A stretch of 5,159 bases of DNA from Coriobacteriia bacterium (GTDB lineage Bacteria > Actinomycetota > Coriobacteriia > Anaerosomatales > SLCP01), in assembly GCA_007123455.1 (NCBI GenBank), contig SKKZ01000080.1, forward strand, positions 1 to 5,159, written 5' to 3'. Position numbers and translations under genes: made by a program. The notes beneath the pieces were generated by a model, which worked only from the letters and a program-made list of their open reading frames with translations, was not told the DNA's origin and did no database searches. Positions 1-4,670 of this stretch are shown here, one piece after another (the stretch's first letter is position 1; every line of letters begins with the position of its first letter).

Positions 1-1
1 C

Positions 2-169
2 GAACGCGACCTGATGGTACTCGAGGGGGCACAGCGGCAGGCGGTGCTCGACGTGATGATCCGTGAGGACGTCGATCCACCGATCGTGCTCGTGGATGAC
101 GCGGTGGTCTGCGCCGGAGAGATCGATGTCGCTGCGGTAGTTGAAGCCGCGCAGACGGCGGCACGCTGA
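2..169 (+). CDS. C-terminal fragment of a small thioredoxin-fold-like protein (partial)
   Basis: Only the last 55 codons of this gene are in the window, ending at a TGA at 167-169; the start lies to the left. The visible part has a helix-like stretch (LEGAQRQAVLDVMIRED), then DPPIVLVDDAVVCAGEID and a last helix (VAAVVEAAQTAA). The order Pro-Pro, a hydrophobic strand, a short turn with Asp-Asp, a second short strand and a C-terminal helix is the usual end of thioredoxin- or glutaredoxin-like folds, where the first strand follows a cis-proline. The catalytic CxxC region, if there is one, would be upstream and cannot be seen. The fold assignment is inference; a hypothetical protein is the safe name. 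It lies 98 bp before the next gene, on the same strand. Confidence 0.6.
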   Translation, partial: ERDLMVLEGAQRQAVLDVMIREDVDPPIVLVDDAVVCAGEIDVAAVVEAAQTAAR

Positions 170-181
170 TCCGCCGCGAGT

Positions 182-212
182 CTGACGCGCTCGCCGCCGT
201 TTCGGGTATAGC
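182..212 (+). promoter_or_regulatory. weak candidate promoter for the DUF3052-ACT-membrane-GNAT operon
   Basis: In the 98-bp gap before the first operon gene, CTGACG (182-187) and TATAGC (207-212) match the -35 and -10 consensus at four positions each, but with a long 19-bp spacer. It is the best vegetative-type candidate I can see there. An imperfect match in GC-rich DNA is weak evidence, and the operon might also be read from the upstream gene, because no terminator is visible between them. Confidence 0.25.
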
Positions 213-267
213 CAGATACCGGGACGTGTTCGACGCCGCGATGTAGCCGAGCGGGAGGGAGCGCTCC

Positions 268-657
268 GTGTCCGCCAGCCTTGTGTCCAAGTTGCAGCTC
301 AAGCCTGGCCAGAGCCTCACGCTCCTTGGCACGCCGCAGGGCCTGGCCGAGTATCTCGCCGCCGAGATGCCCGATCTCGCCCTTGGTGAGCACGCCGAGC
401 CGGACGCGATGCTCGCGTTCGTCACGTCGAAGGCCGACGCTGTCCATCTCGCGCAGCAGGCGTTCTCCCGTGTGGCCGCAGGCGGCCTCGCGTGGATCGC
501 GTACCCGAAGATGTCCTCGGGCGTTGCCACCGATCTCAACCGCGACAGCCTCTGGGAGGCGCTGATGCAGACCGGCTGGCGTCCTGTGCGCCAGATCGCG
601 CTCGATGACACGTGGTCGGCGATCCGCTTCCGGCCCTCGGACGAGGTCGGCCGCTGA
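268..657 (+). CDS. DUF3052 family protein
   Basis: A 129-residue cytoplasmic protein that matches the DUF3052 pattern: an N-terminal LQLKPGQSLTLLGTPQG block (residues 9-25), a central strand DAMLAFVTSKAD (47-58), the block GGLAWIAYPKMSSG (72-85), a helix rich in Asp/Leu (89-101), and the C-terminal ALDDTWSAIRFRP (111-123). Family members have no established biochemical role. The GTG start at 268 has a good Shine-Dalgarno, GGGAGGGA at 253-260, seven bases upstream. It is the first of four genes joined by overlaps, so it is probably translated together with the ACT-domain, membrane and GNAT proteins. No signal peptide or membrane segment is visible. The family assignment is from recognised sequence pattern; its job here is unknown. 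Confidence 0.82.
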   Translation: MSASLVSKLQLKPGQSLTLLGTPQGLAEYLAAEMPDLALGEHAEPDAMLAFVTSKADAVHLAQQAFSRVAAGGLAWIAYPKMSSGVATDLNRDSLWEALMQTGWRPVRQIALDDTWSAIRFRPSDEVGR

Positions 658-1064
658 TGCAGCTGCGCGTACTGCCCGACCGGCTCGCGGTCTGCCGTCT
701 ACCGGCAGGCTCGCCTGCGCCGGAGTGGGCCACAGCTGCTCAGGATCCCGCCTCCTTCTGCTCCGTTACCTGGGCGCCGGACGAGACGTCGATCGTTTGT
801 GCCGAGTCCGCCGTGCCCGCCGGCGTCCGGGCCGAGAGGGGCTGGCGCGCGCTCACGGTCGTGGGCCCGCTCGACTTCTCGCTGACCGGCGTGCTCGCCG
901 CACTCGCGCACCCGCTCGCCGGAGCGGGAGTCAGCATCTTCGCGCTTTCGACGTACGATACCGACTATCTGCTCGTCAAAGCGCCGGACCTCGGCGCCGC
1001 CATCGAGGCGCTCGATGCCGACGGTCACGAGTTCGCGCAGGATCGGGAAGGTGAGCGCCCATGA
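657..1064 (+). CDS. two-domain ACT protein (ACT_7 / CASTOR-like)
   Basis: A 135-residue protein that looks like a stand-alone pair of small ligand-binding ACT domains. The first half has LPDRLAVCRLP (6-16), a FCSVTWAPDETSIVC block (34-48) and RGWRALTVVGPLDFS (61-75). The second half holds the ACT_7 signature, LTGVLAALAHPLAGAGVSI (76-94) followed by FALSTYDTDYLLVK (95-108) and a last helix DLGAAIEALDADGH. Relatives occur as regulatory domains of aspartate kinases and as free-standing amino-acid-sensing proteins; no catalytic domain is fused here, so amino-acid sensing is an inference. I place the start at the ATG at 657, which overlaps the DUF3052 stop (TGATG), with GAGG at 643-646. A longer in-frame reading from 612 would overlap the previous gene by 46 bases and lacks family similarity. 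Confidence 0.85.
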   Translation: MQLRVLPDRLAVCRLPAGSPAPEWATAAQDPASFCSVTWAPDETSIVCAESAVPAGVRAERGWRALTVVGPLDFSLTGVLAALAHPLAGAGVSIFALSTYDTDYLLVKAPDLGAAIEALDADGHEFAQDREGERP

Positions 1065-1420
1065 GGTTCTCCGCGTGGTACGGGATTGTGGTCGGCGTCC
1101 TGATGTTCGCCCAGTGGGCGTTCTTCCTGCTCGCCGGCCAGGTGCCCGAGCTCGAGACCGAGCCTTACCGGATCGCCTTCCACCTGATCGCCGAAGCGGT
1201 GACGGCGGTACTGCTGATCCTCGGAGGCGTCGGCCTGCTCCGTGAAGCGACGTGGGGCCGCGACGTAAGCCTCTTCGCGCACGGCCTGCTCGTCTACACC
1301 GTGATCGTCAGTCCGGGCTACTTCGCCCAGCTCGGAGAGTGGCCGCTCGTGGCGATGTTCGCCGTACTCCTGGTGCTTGCCGTCTTCTCGGTGAGTCGCC
1401 TGCTGCGAGCGGGCAGATGA
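1061..1420 (+). CDS. four-helix membrane protein of unknown function
   Basis: A 119-residue, very hydrophobic protein with four predicted membrane helices at about residues 7-26, 38-60, 69-87 and 94-114, separated by short loops. The N-terminus is short and the C-terminus ends with basic residues (SRLLRAGR), which would favour a cytoplasmic C-terminal end. Charged residues are concentrated in the first external loop (PELETEPYR, 29-37) and in the loop REATWGRD (61-68). I do not recognise a named family. The start is the ATG at 1061, overlapping the ACT-protein stop by 4 bases (ATGA), with AAGGTGA at 1048-1054. It also overlaps the next gene by 4 bases, so it is a genuine operon member rather than a chance frame. 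Confidence 0.85.
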   Translation: MRFSAWYGIVVGVLMFAQWAFFLLAGQVPELETEPYRIAFHLIAEAVTAVLLILGGVGLLREATWGRDVSLFAHGLLVYTVIVSPGYFAQLGEWPLVAMFAVLLVLAVFSVSRLLRAGR

Positions 1421-1887
1421 CTCGCCTCGTGCCTGCCACCTCGTCCGAGCACGTGGCAGCGGCCCGCGTACTCTTCCTCGAGTACGCGGACTCGCTCGGC
1501 GTGGACCTCTGCTTCCAGGACTTCGAGGCCGAGCTGGCCCGCCTTCCGGGCGACTACGTGGCGCCGCGCGGAACGCTTCTGCTCGCGCTCGACGGCGAGA
1601 CGGTGCTCGGCTGCGTGGCGGTGCGTTCGCACGACTGGACCGAGTCGGCCGAGATGAAGCGACTCTACGTGCGGCCCGCCGGACGCGGACACGGCCTGGG
1701 ACGCCGACTCGCCGTGGCGGCGATCGATTTCGCGCGCGATGTGGGCTACACACGCATTCGCCTCGATACGCTTCCGACGATGACCGAAGCCATCGCGCTC
1801 TACGAGTCCCTCGGCTTCCGTGACGCCGATGCATACCGTCATAACCCGGTTGCGGGTACGAGATACCTGGAGCTCGAACTTCGCTGA
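1417..1887 (+). CDS. GNAT family N-acetyltransferase
   Basis: A 156-residue protein with the full Gcn5-related acetyltransferase layout, expected to move an acetyl group from acetyl-CoA to an amine. The strand LLLALDGETVLGCVAVR (54-70) leads into MKRLYVRPAGRGHGLGRRLA (80-99). There R90-G-H-G93-L-G95 fits the acetyl-CoA pyrophosphate-binding motif (Q/R-x-x-G-x-G/A). The later strand and helix RIRLDTLPTMTEAIALYESLGF (113-134) form the usual motif B with the ALYESLGF end. The N-terminal VPATSSEHVAAARVLFLEYADSLG is typical of a subgroup with a helical lead. The acceptor substrate cannot be read from the sequence. The ATG at 1417 overlaps the membrane-protein stop by 4 bases and has only a weak Shine-Dalgarno, so translation is probably coupled. 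It is the last gene of the operon. Confidence 0.93.
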   Translation: MTRLVPATSSEHVAAARVLFLEYADSLGVDLCFQDFEAELARLPGDYVAPRGTLLLALDGETVLGCVAVRSHDWTESAEMKRLYVRPAGRGHGLGRRLAVAAIDFARDVGYTRIRLDTLPTMTEAIALYESLGFRDADAYRHNPVAGTRYLELELR

Positions 1888-2063
1888 CGGGTGCGTACCG
1901 ATGTCGCATCTACTTCGTGCTATCTCGTCCTGAGCGGCAAGACCTTCGGACCGAGACTCGACCGGACGCGACGATATCGAGGCTCGTGAGTGGTAGCCCA
2001 GCATCGTCTTCGTTGACAGGTCGAATCGCATCGAGGGGCAGCGGCCGGAACGGATCGCCGTCT

Positions 2064-2453
2064 TCAACCCATTGCTTTCCTGATGAGATTCGCGATCTTC
2101 GCTTCTTCCTTGTCACCCAGCTCTGTCAGAGCGTACGCGGTGGGCCACATGGTGCCCTCATCGAGTGCGGCCTGCTCCTCGAATCCGAATGTCGCGTATC
2201 GCGCCTTGAACTTCGACGCGCTCTGAAAGAAGCACAGCACCTTGCCGTCTTTGGAGTACGCAGGCATCCCGTACCACAGCCTTGGCTTGAGCGAGGGCGC
2301 CGTTCTCTCGATGATCGAATGGAACCGCATAGCCTTCACCCGGTCGTACTCGGGCATCGCCGCGATGTCCTCCAGGACTTCCGTCAGCCCGTCGGTCTTC
2401 TTCCCGGGCCCGCGCGGGGGCTTTGCCGGTGCCTTGTCTTCGGTCATGCTCAT
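2064..2453 (-). CDS. DUF1801 domain protein (YdhG/iron-chaperone-like fold)
   Basis: A 129-residue protein read leftward. After a flexible Lys/Pro-rich N-terminus (residues 1-20) comes the DUF1801 core: EDIAAMPEYDRVKAMRFHSI (28-47) with IIERTAPSLKPRLWYGMPAY (47-66), in which the Trp-Tyr-Gly-Met-Pro-Ala block is characteristic. This is followed by KVLCFFQSASKFKARYATFG (71-90) and a C-terminal helical region. Family members related to frataxin-like folds have been proposed as iron chaperones in Bacillus, but most are uncharacterised and I do not assign that role here. Of two nearby ATGs (2453 and 2447) I choose the first, because GAGAGG lies five bases upstream of it. The gene diverges from infC and converges on the GNAT gene. 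Confidence 0.85.
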   Translation of the reverse strand: MSMTEDKAPAKPPRGPGKKTDGLTEVLEDIAAMPEYDRVKAMRFHSIIERTAPSLKPRLWYGMPAYSKDGKVLCFFQSASKFKARYATFGFEEQAALDEGTMWPTAYALTELGDKEEAKIANLIRKAMG

Positions 2454-2472
2454 GCCCGCCTCTCGATATGCG

Positions 2473-2488
2473 GTGTGACTGTGTGACT
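2473..2488. repeat. tandem 8-bp direct repeat in the divergent promoter region
   Basis: GTGTGACT occurs twice back to back with no mismatch. It lies upstream of the infC -35 box and between it and the start of the DUF1801 gene, and overlaps the left inverted-repeat arm by two bases. Tandem repeats with an 8-bp period are not a usual operator spacing, so a role in regulation is only a possibility; strand slippage is the simple alternative. Confidence 0.5.
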
Positions 2489-2509
2489 ATTCCCCTCGTA
2501 GCGGCGAGG

Positions 2510-2538
2510 TGGACACCCTCGGCACTCATGGGTATACT
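2510..2538 (+). promoter_or_regulatory. strong vegetative promoter of infC-rpmI-rplT
   Basis: TGGACA (2510-2515) and TATACT (2533-2538) each match the housekeeping consensus at five of six positions, with the optimal 17-bp spacer. Transcription would begin near A2544, giving an infC leader of roughly 243 nt. It is the clearest promoter in the window, as expected for a translation operon. Confidence 0.85.
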
Positions 2539-2544
2539 CCGTTA

Positions 2545-2787
2545 GCCAACCGCATATCGTTCATGTAAGCGGGACCCCGCCCCTCGGGGTCGATAGAGGT
2601 CCCCACCTTGCGGCGCCAAGACGGCAGCTGTCTGGTCGAGAATGAACCGCCGGGTGCGGGCCATGTGCCCGTGTCTTCTCGGCAGGTTGTTCCGTCCCGT
2701 CGGCAGCAGTCTAGCCGCGGGACGTTTTGTTTTGTAGGAATGCGATCCGGGGCGGAACGGATTGCGAATCATGGAGGTGAGCCGCCC
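2545..2787 (+). promoter_or_regulatory. structured infC leader (candidate attenuator region)
   Basis: Between the promoter and the infC start there is no convincing gene, but the RNA can fold along its whole length. Hairpins are visible at 2573-2591 (GACCCCG/CGGGGTC, 7 bp, loop of 5), 2596-2609 (about 5 bp, loop CCCC), 2619-2633 (6 bp with one G-U) and 2645-2688 (about 10 bp with one bulged A, capped by an inner hairpin at 2655-2673). An intrinsic terminator follows at 2693-2733. In Bacillus subtilis the infC-rpmI-rplT leader is controlled by L20 through premature termination (Rfam L20_leader); this leader has the same logical arrangement, but I cannot show homology to that RNA. Confidence 0.7.
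2693..2733 (+). terminator. intrinsic terminator inside the infC leader (attenuator)
   Basis: CGTCCCG (2693-2699) pairs with CGGGACG (2718-2724). Inside it, CGGC (2701-2704) pairs with GCCG (2714-2717), with T2700 bulged and a nine-base loop. The stem is followed at once by TTTTGTTTT (2725-2733). This is a textbook Rho-independent terminator, lying about 150 nt after the start of transcription and 55 nt before the coding region. The 5' arm can instead pair with an upstream copy of the 3' arm (GCGGGAC at 2569-2575), which would be an antiterminator. Confidence 0.8.
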
Positions 2788-2790
2788 ATC
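2773..2790 (+). promoter_or_regulatory. infC: Shine-Dalgarno that fixes an AUC start for infC
   Basis: GGAGGTGA at 2773-2780 is a full anti-SD complement and lies seven bases before the ATC at 2788-2790. No ATG, GTG or TTG lies in frame at a workable distance. The only canonical in-frame candidate is the ATG at 2740, which has just TAGGA directly abutting it, with no spacer, and sits on the end of the terminator U-tract. Confidence 0.8.
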
Positions 2791-3348
2791 AGCGCAGTCG
2801 AACCGAGGATCAACGAGAAGATTCGTGCGCCACGCGTGCGTCTGATCGGCGTCGACGGATCCCAACTCGGGATATTCGAGACGCCCGACGCCCAGCGAAT
2901 CGCCGACGACCAGAATCTCGACCTTGTCGAGGTCGCACCCAACGGTGACCCGCCGGTGTGCCGGATAATGGACTACGGCAAGTTCAAGTACGAGGAGGAC
3001 ATCAAGGCCAAGAAGGCGCGCAAGCACCAGGCCACGGTCCAAATCAAAGAGATCAAGTTCCGGCCCAAGATCGACACGCACGACTACGAGACGAAGAAGA
3101 AGCACGTAGTCCGGTTCCTTAACGCCGGGGCCAAGGTGAAGGTAACGATCATGTTCCGGGGCCGCGAGATGGTACATGCCGAGCGCGGCCTGGCGATTCT
3201 GGAGCGGCTTGCCGAAGACGTGAAGGACCTCGCGATCATCGAGAACCAGCCCAAGCTCGAGGGGCGCAACATGCACATGTTGATCCAGCCCATCAAGAAG
3301 GACCCGAAGGACGCGGAAGCGGCCGCTCAGGAATCACCGGCCGAGTAA
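2788..3348 (+). CDS. infC: translation initiation factor IF-3 (AUC start)
   Basis: IF3 binds the 30S subunit, keeps it apart from 50S and rejects wrong start codons and initiator mismatches. Read from the ATC at 2788 the protein has 186 residues, the usual length. The N-domain starts PRINEKIRAPRVRLIG (6-21) and runs through LGIFETPDAQ to DLVEVAPNGDPPVCRIMDYG (45-64). The family signature R-I-M-D-Y-G-K-F-K-Y is at 59-68. A Lys-rich linker follows, then the C-domain with VQIKEIKFRPKIDTHDY (84-100), VKVTIMFRGREMVH (117-130) and MLIQP (164-168). The C-terminal tail DAEAAAQESPAE is a common variable extension. An ATG at 2740 would give 202 residues but is poorly supported. A rare start codon is known for infC (AUU in Escherichia coli, AUC in Myxococcus) and is the basis of IF3 autoregulation there. 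Confidence 0.96.
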   Translation: MSAVEPRINEKIRAPRVRLIGVDGSQLGIFETPDAQRIADDQNLDLVEVAPNGDPPVCRIMDYGKFKYEEDIKAKKARKHQATVQIKEIKFRPKIDTHDYETKKKHVVRFLNAGAKVKVTIMFRGREMVHAERGLAILERLAEDVKDLAIIENQPKLEGRNMHMLIQPIKKDPKDAEAAAQESPAE

Positions 3349-3361
3349 GGAGTCAAGCACA

Positions 3362-3559
3362 ATGCCAAAGCAGAAGACGCACAAGTCGAGCGCTAAGCGC
3401 TTCAAGCTCACCGGTGGTGGCAAGATCAAGCGTGGCAATGCGTTCAAGAGCCACATCCTTGAGAAGAAGAGCCCCAAGCGCAAGCGGGGTTTCCGCAAGG
3501 ATTCGTTCGTCCACCCGGCCGACGAGGCCGTCATCAAGAAGAACCTCGGCATCGGCTAG
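3362..3559 (+). CDS. rpmI: 50S ribosomal protein L35
   Basis: A complete 65-residue, very basic L35 of normal length. It opens with PKQKTHKSSAKRFKLTGGGK (residues 2-21), the family's N-terminal signature of a KTHK run followed by a K-R-F-K-x-T-G-x-G-K loop. It continues with HILEKKSPKRKRGFRK (31-46). It binds 23S rRNA in the large subunit. The start is ATG 3362, with AAGGAG at 3347-3352 overlapping the infC stop codon, so translation of L35 may be helped by ribosomes leaving infC. The order infC-rpmI-rplT is the classic conserved operon. Confidence 0.98.
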   Translation: MPKQKTHKSSAKRFKLTGGGKIKRGNAFKSHILEKKSPKRKRGFRKDSFVHPADEAVIKKNLGIG

Positions 3560-3596
3560 GTCCGACGCTTCGATCCACGTAGGGAGTTGATTCACT

Positions 3597-3956
3597 ATGC
3601 CTCGAGTCAAACGGGCGGTAACCGCCAAGAAGAAGCGCCGGACCATGCTGGCCAAGGCCAAGGGGTACTACGGCAACAAGAGCCGCAGCTACCGCGCCGC
3701 AAAGGAGCAGGTCCAGCACTCACTGCAGTATTCCTATCGCGATCGCCGCAACAAGAAGCGCGAGATCCGTCGTCTCTGGATCACTCGCATCAATGCCGGC
3801 GCACGCCTGAACGGCATGTCGTACTCGATGTTCATGAACGGCCTCAAGAAGGCCGGTATCGAGTTGGACCGCAAGGTCCTCTCCGACATGGCGATCAACG
3901 ATCCGGCCGCGTTCGCCAAGCTCGTCGAGGTCTCCAAGGAGAAGGTCTCGGTGTAG
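3597..3956 (+). CDS. rplT: 50S ribosomal protein L20
   Basis: A complete 119-residue L20 of normal length. The basic N-terminal extension PRVKRAVTAKKKRRTMLAKA (2-21) and KGYYGNKSRSYRAAKEQV (22-39) match the family. They are followed by the conserved YRDRRNKKREIRRLWITRIN (47-66) and AGARLNGMSYSMFMNGL (67-83). L20 is an early 23S rRNA-binding assembly protein; in several bacteria it also represses its own operon by binding the mRNA leader. ATG 3597 has AGGGAG at 3581-3586. The 37-bp gap after rpmI shows no promoter. As the last gene it is followed by a strong hairpin. Confidence 0.98.
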   Translation: MPRVKRAVTAKKKRRTMLAKAKGYYGNKSRSYRAAKEQVQHSLQYSYRDRRNKKREIRRLWITRINAGARLNGMSYSMFMNGLKKAGIELDRKVLSDMAINDPAAFAKLVEVSKEKVSV

Positions 3957-3986
3957 TCAGGTCGGTTCGCGCACCCGCATCACCAC

Positions 3987-4016
3987 GAACGCCGCCTCCG
4001 GGCGGCGTTCTGCATT
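3987..4016 (+). terminator. hairpin terminator after rplT
   Basis: GAACGCCGCC (3987-3996) pairs perfectly with GGCGGCGTTC (4001-4010), a 10-bp stem closed by TCCG, which fits the very stable UNCG tetraloop class. It starts about 30 bases after the rplT stop. The tail TGCATT has only scattered T residues, so efficient Rho-independent ending is not assured; the stem may act with Rho or protect the 3' end. Confidence 0.7.
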
Positions 4017-4187
4017 CCCGGCCGCGCGCGGGTGCTGTGCCGCAGGGAATACGCTCCGGTGGTCATATAACGGAAAGAGTCCGCTCACACCTTTCGGGTA
4101 GGCTGCGTTCGCGGGCCGGGGATCATCCCCGGCACCGCGCCATCAGTCATCGGTCCCCCCTCGGCCGGTCAGGAGAGGGGAGTCATC
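4011..4187 (+). promoter_or_regulatory. non-coding control region of the tasA-like/sipW-like pair
   Basis: No gene is visible here. TATAAC (4066-4071) is a five-of-six -10 box, but the sequence 17 bp upstream (CAGGGA) is not a -35 match, so the promoter is tentative. The transcript after it could fold at 4071-4083 (CGGA/TCCG), at the large palindrome 4111-4138, and at 4154-4181, where TCCCC and CTC pair with GAG and GGGGA across the Shine-Dalgarno region of the next gene. I compared it mentally with the c-di-GMP riboswitch core and saw no match. Confidence 0.5.
4111..4138. repeat. large palindrome / hairpin upstream of the tasA-like gene
   Basis: GCCGGGGATCATCCCCGGC (4115-4133) is a perfect 19-bp palindrome centred on C4124. 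The flanks GCGG (4111-4114) and CCGC (4135-4138) continue the pairing around a single bulged A4134. As DNA it would suit a dimeric repressor; as RNA it would be a stable stem with loop ATCAT. It has no T-run, so it is not a terminator. Confidence 0.75.
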
Positions 4188-4670
4188 ATGAAACGAGCGG
4201 TCCTACTGGCATGCGTGATGGCATTGGCGGGCAGCATAGGGTTTGCGGGTGCGTACTTCACCGCGCAGACCTCGGTTCCCGACAACGTGATCCGCGCCGG
4301 AACAGTCGCGGTCTCGGCGTCGCCGACCTCTGAGGCCATCTCGATGGAGAACCTGGCTCCGGGGGAGAGTCAGAGCCGGGTGCTTTCGGTCACCAACACC
4401 GGCTCGCTCCCGGTCGATGTGAGTGTCACCGAGGCCAAGAGAGCGGGCATCACCGCCTTCTACAATGCCCTGCACTGCAGCGTCAGTGTCGGTAACGGAA
4501 GCGTCTACGATGGGACGCTCGCAGGCATGCAGACCGCGCCGGTGCGTCTCGGGCCCGGGGAGAGCGCAGAGCTGGAGTTCGCCATAACGATTCCGGCTGA
4601 TGCGCCCAACAGTCTTTCCGGGGACTACGTCCGCGTCACCCTCTACGTGGATGCGGCCCAGGCGCTGTGA
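4188..4670 (+). CDS. TasA/camelysin-like secreted protein with SipW-type signal peptide
   Basis: A 160-residue exported protein. The N-terminus MKRAVLLACVMALAGSIGFA plus GAYFTAQTSVPDNVIRAGTV is the SipW-dependent signal pattern: a short basic start, a hydrophobic core (4-20), then an Ala-Tyr-Phe-Thr block and a following x-N-x-I/F-x-A-G-T. Cleavage is likely near Ala22. The mature part (about 138 residues) is a predicted beta-sandwich with MENLAPGESQSRVLSVTNTG (53-72) and LGPGESAELEFAITIPADAP (121-140), two similar Leu-x-Pro-Gly-Glu-S turns. This fits the TasA/camelysin (M73) group; members form fibres or sit on the cell surface. It is short compared with TasA (about 260 residues), and I see no metalloprotease motif. 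One cysteine (C97) remains after cleavage. GGGGAG at 4177-4182 lies before ATG 4188. It overlaps the peptidase gene. Confidence 0.82.
   Translation: MKRAVLLACVMALAGSIGFAGAYFTAQTSVPDNVIRAGTVAVSASPTSEAISMENLAPGESQSRVLSVTNTGSLPVDVSVTEAKRAGITAFYNALHCSVSVGNGSVYDGTLAGMQTAPVRLGPGESAELEFAITIPADAPNSLSGDYVRVTLYVDAAQAL

Larger units (their letters stand above)
2464..2559. repeat. 11-bp perfect inverted repeat bracketing the infC promoter
   Basis: CGATATGCGGT at 2464-2474 is the exact reverse complement of ACCGCATATCG at 2549-2559, with 74 bp between them. The left arm lies just upstream of the DUF1801 start; the right arm lies just after the predicted infC transcription start. The arms contain AT-rich centres in GC-rich surroundings. 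They could be two operator sites for a shared regulator, or chance; the placement around the divergent promoters is the only functional hint. Confidence 0.55.

Noticed and set aside
170..202. GCGAG (176-180) pairing with CTCGC (190-194) as a terminator of the left-edge gene.
   Set aside because: Only five pairs, and not followed by a T-run; too weak to call.
1888..2063. Possible terminator or small gene in the convergent gap, including a perfect TTGACA at 2013-2018 and short pairings such as GATG/CATC at 1900-1910.
   Set aside because: No -10 box lies at a proper distance from the TTGACA, the stems are four to five pairs without T-runs, and no frame has a supported start; I see nothing definite here.
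1025..2067. Long open frames on the minus strand across the membrane-protein and GNAT genes.
   Set aside because: They are antisense shadows: Arg/His/Ser-rich, without family motifs, opposite recognisable GNAT coding sequence.
2642..2737. A 31-codon frame in the infC leader from ATG 2642 to TAG 2737, spanning the bulged helix and the terminator, as a possible leader peptide.
   Set aside because: No Shine-Dalgarno precedes the ATG, the product has no run of regulatory codons, and the RNA pairing explains the sequence better; kept only as a minor alternative.
2608..2787. An N-terminal extension of IF3 from TTG 2608 or ATG 2740.
   Set aside because: It would cross the terminator hairpin, has no usable ribosome site, and its residues do not resemble IF3, whereas the conserved start follows the AUC.
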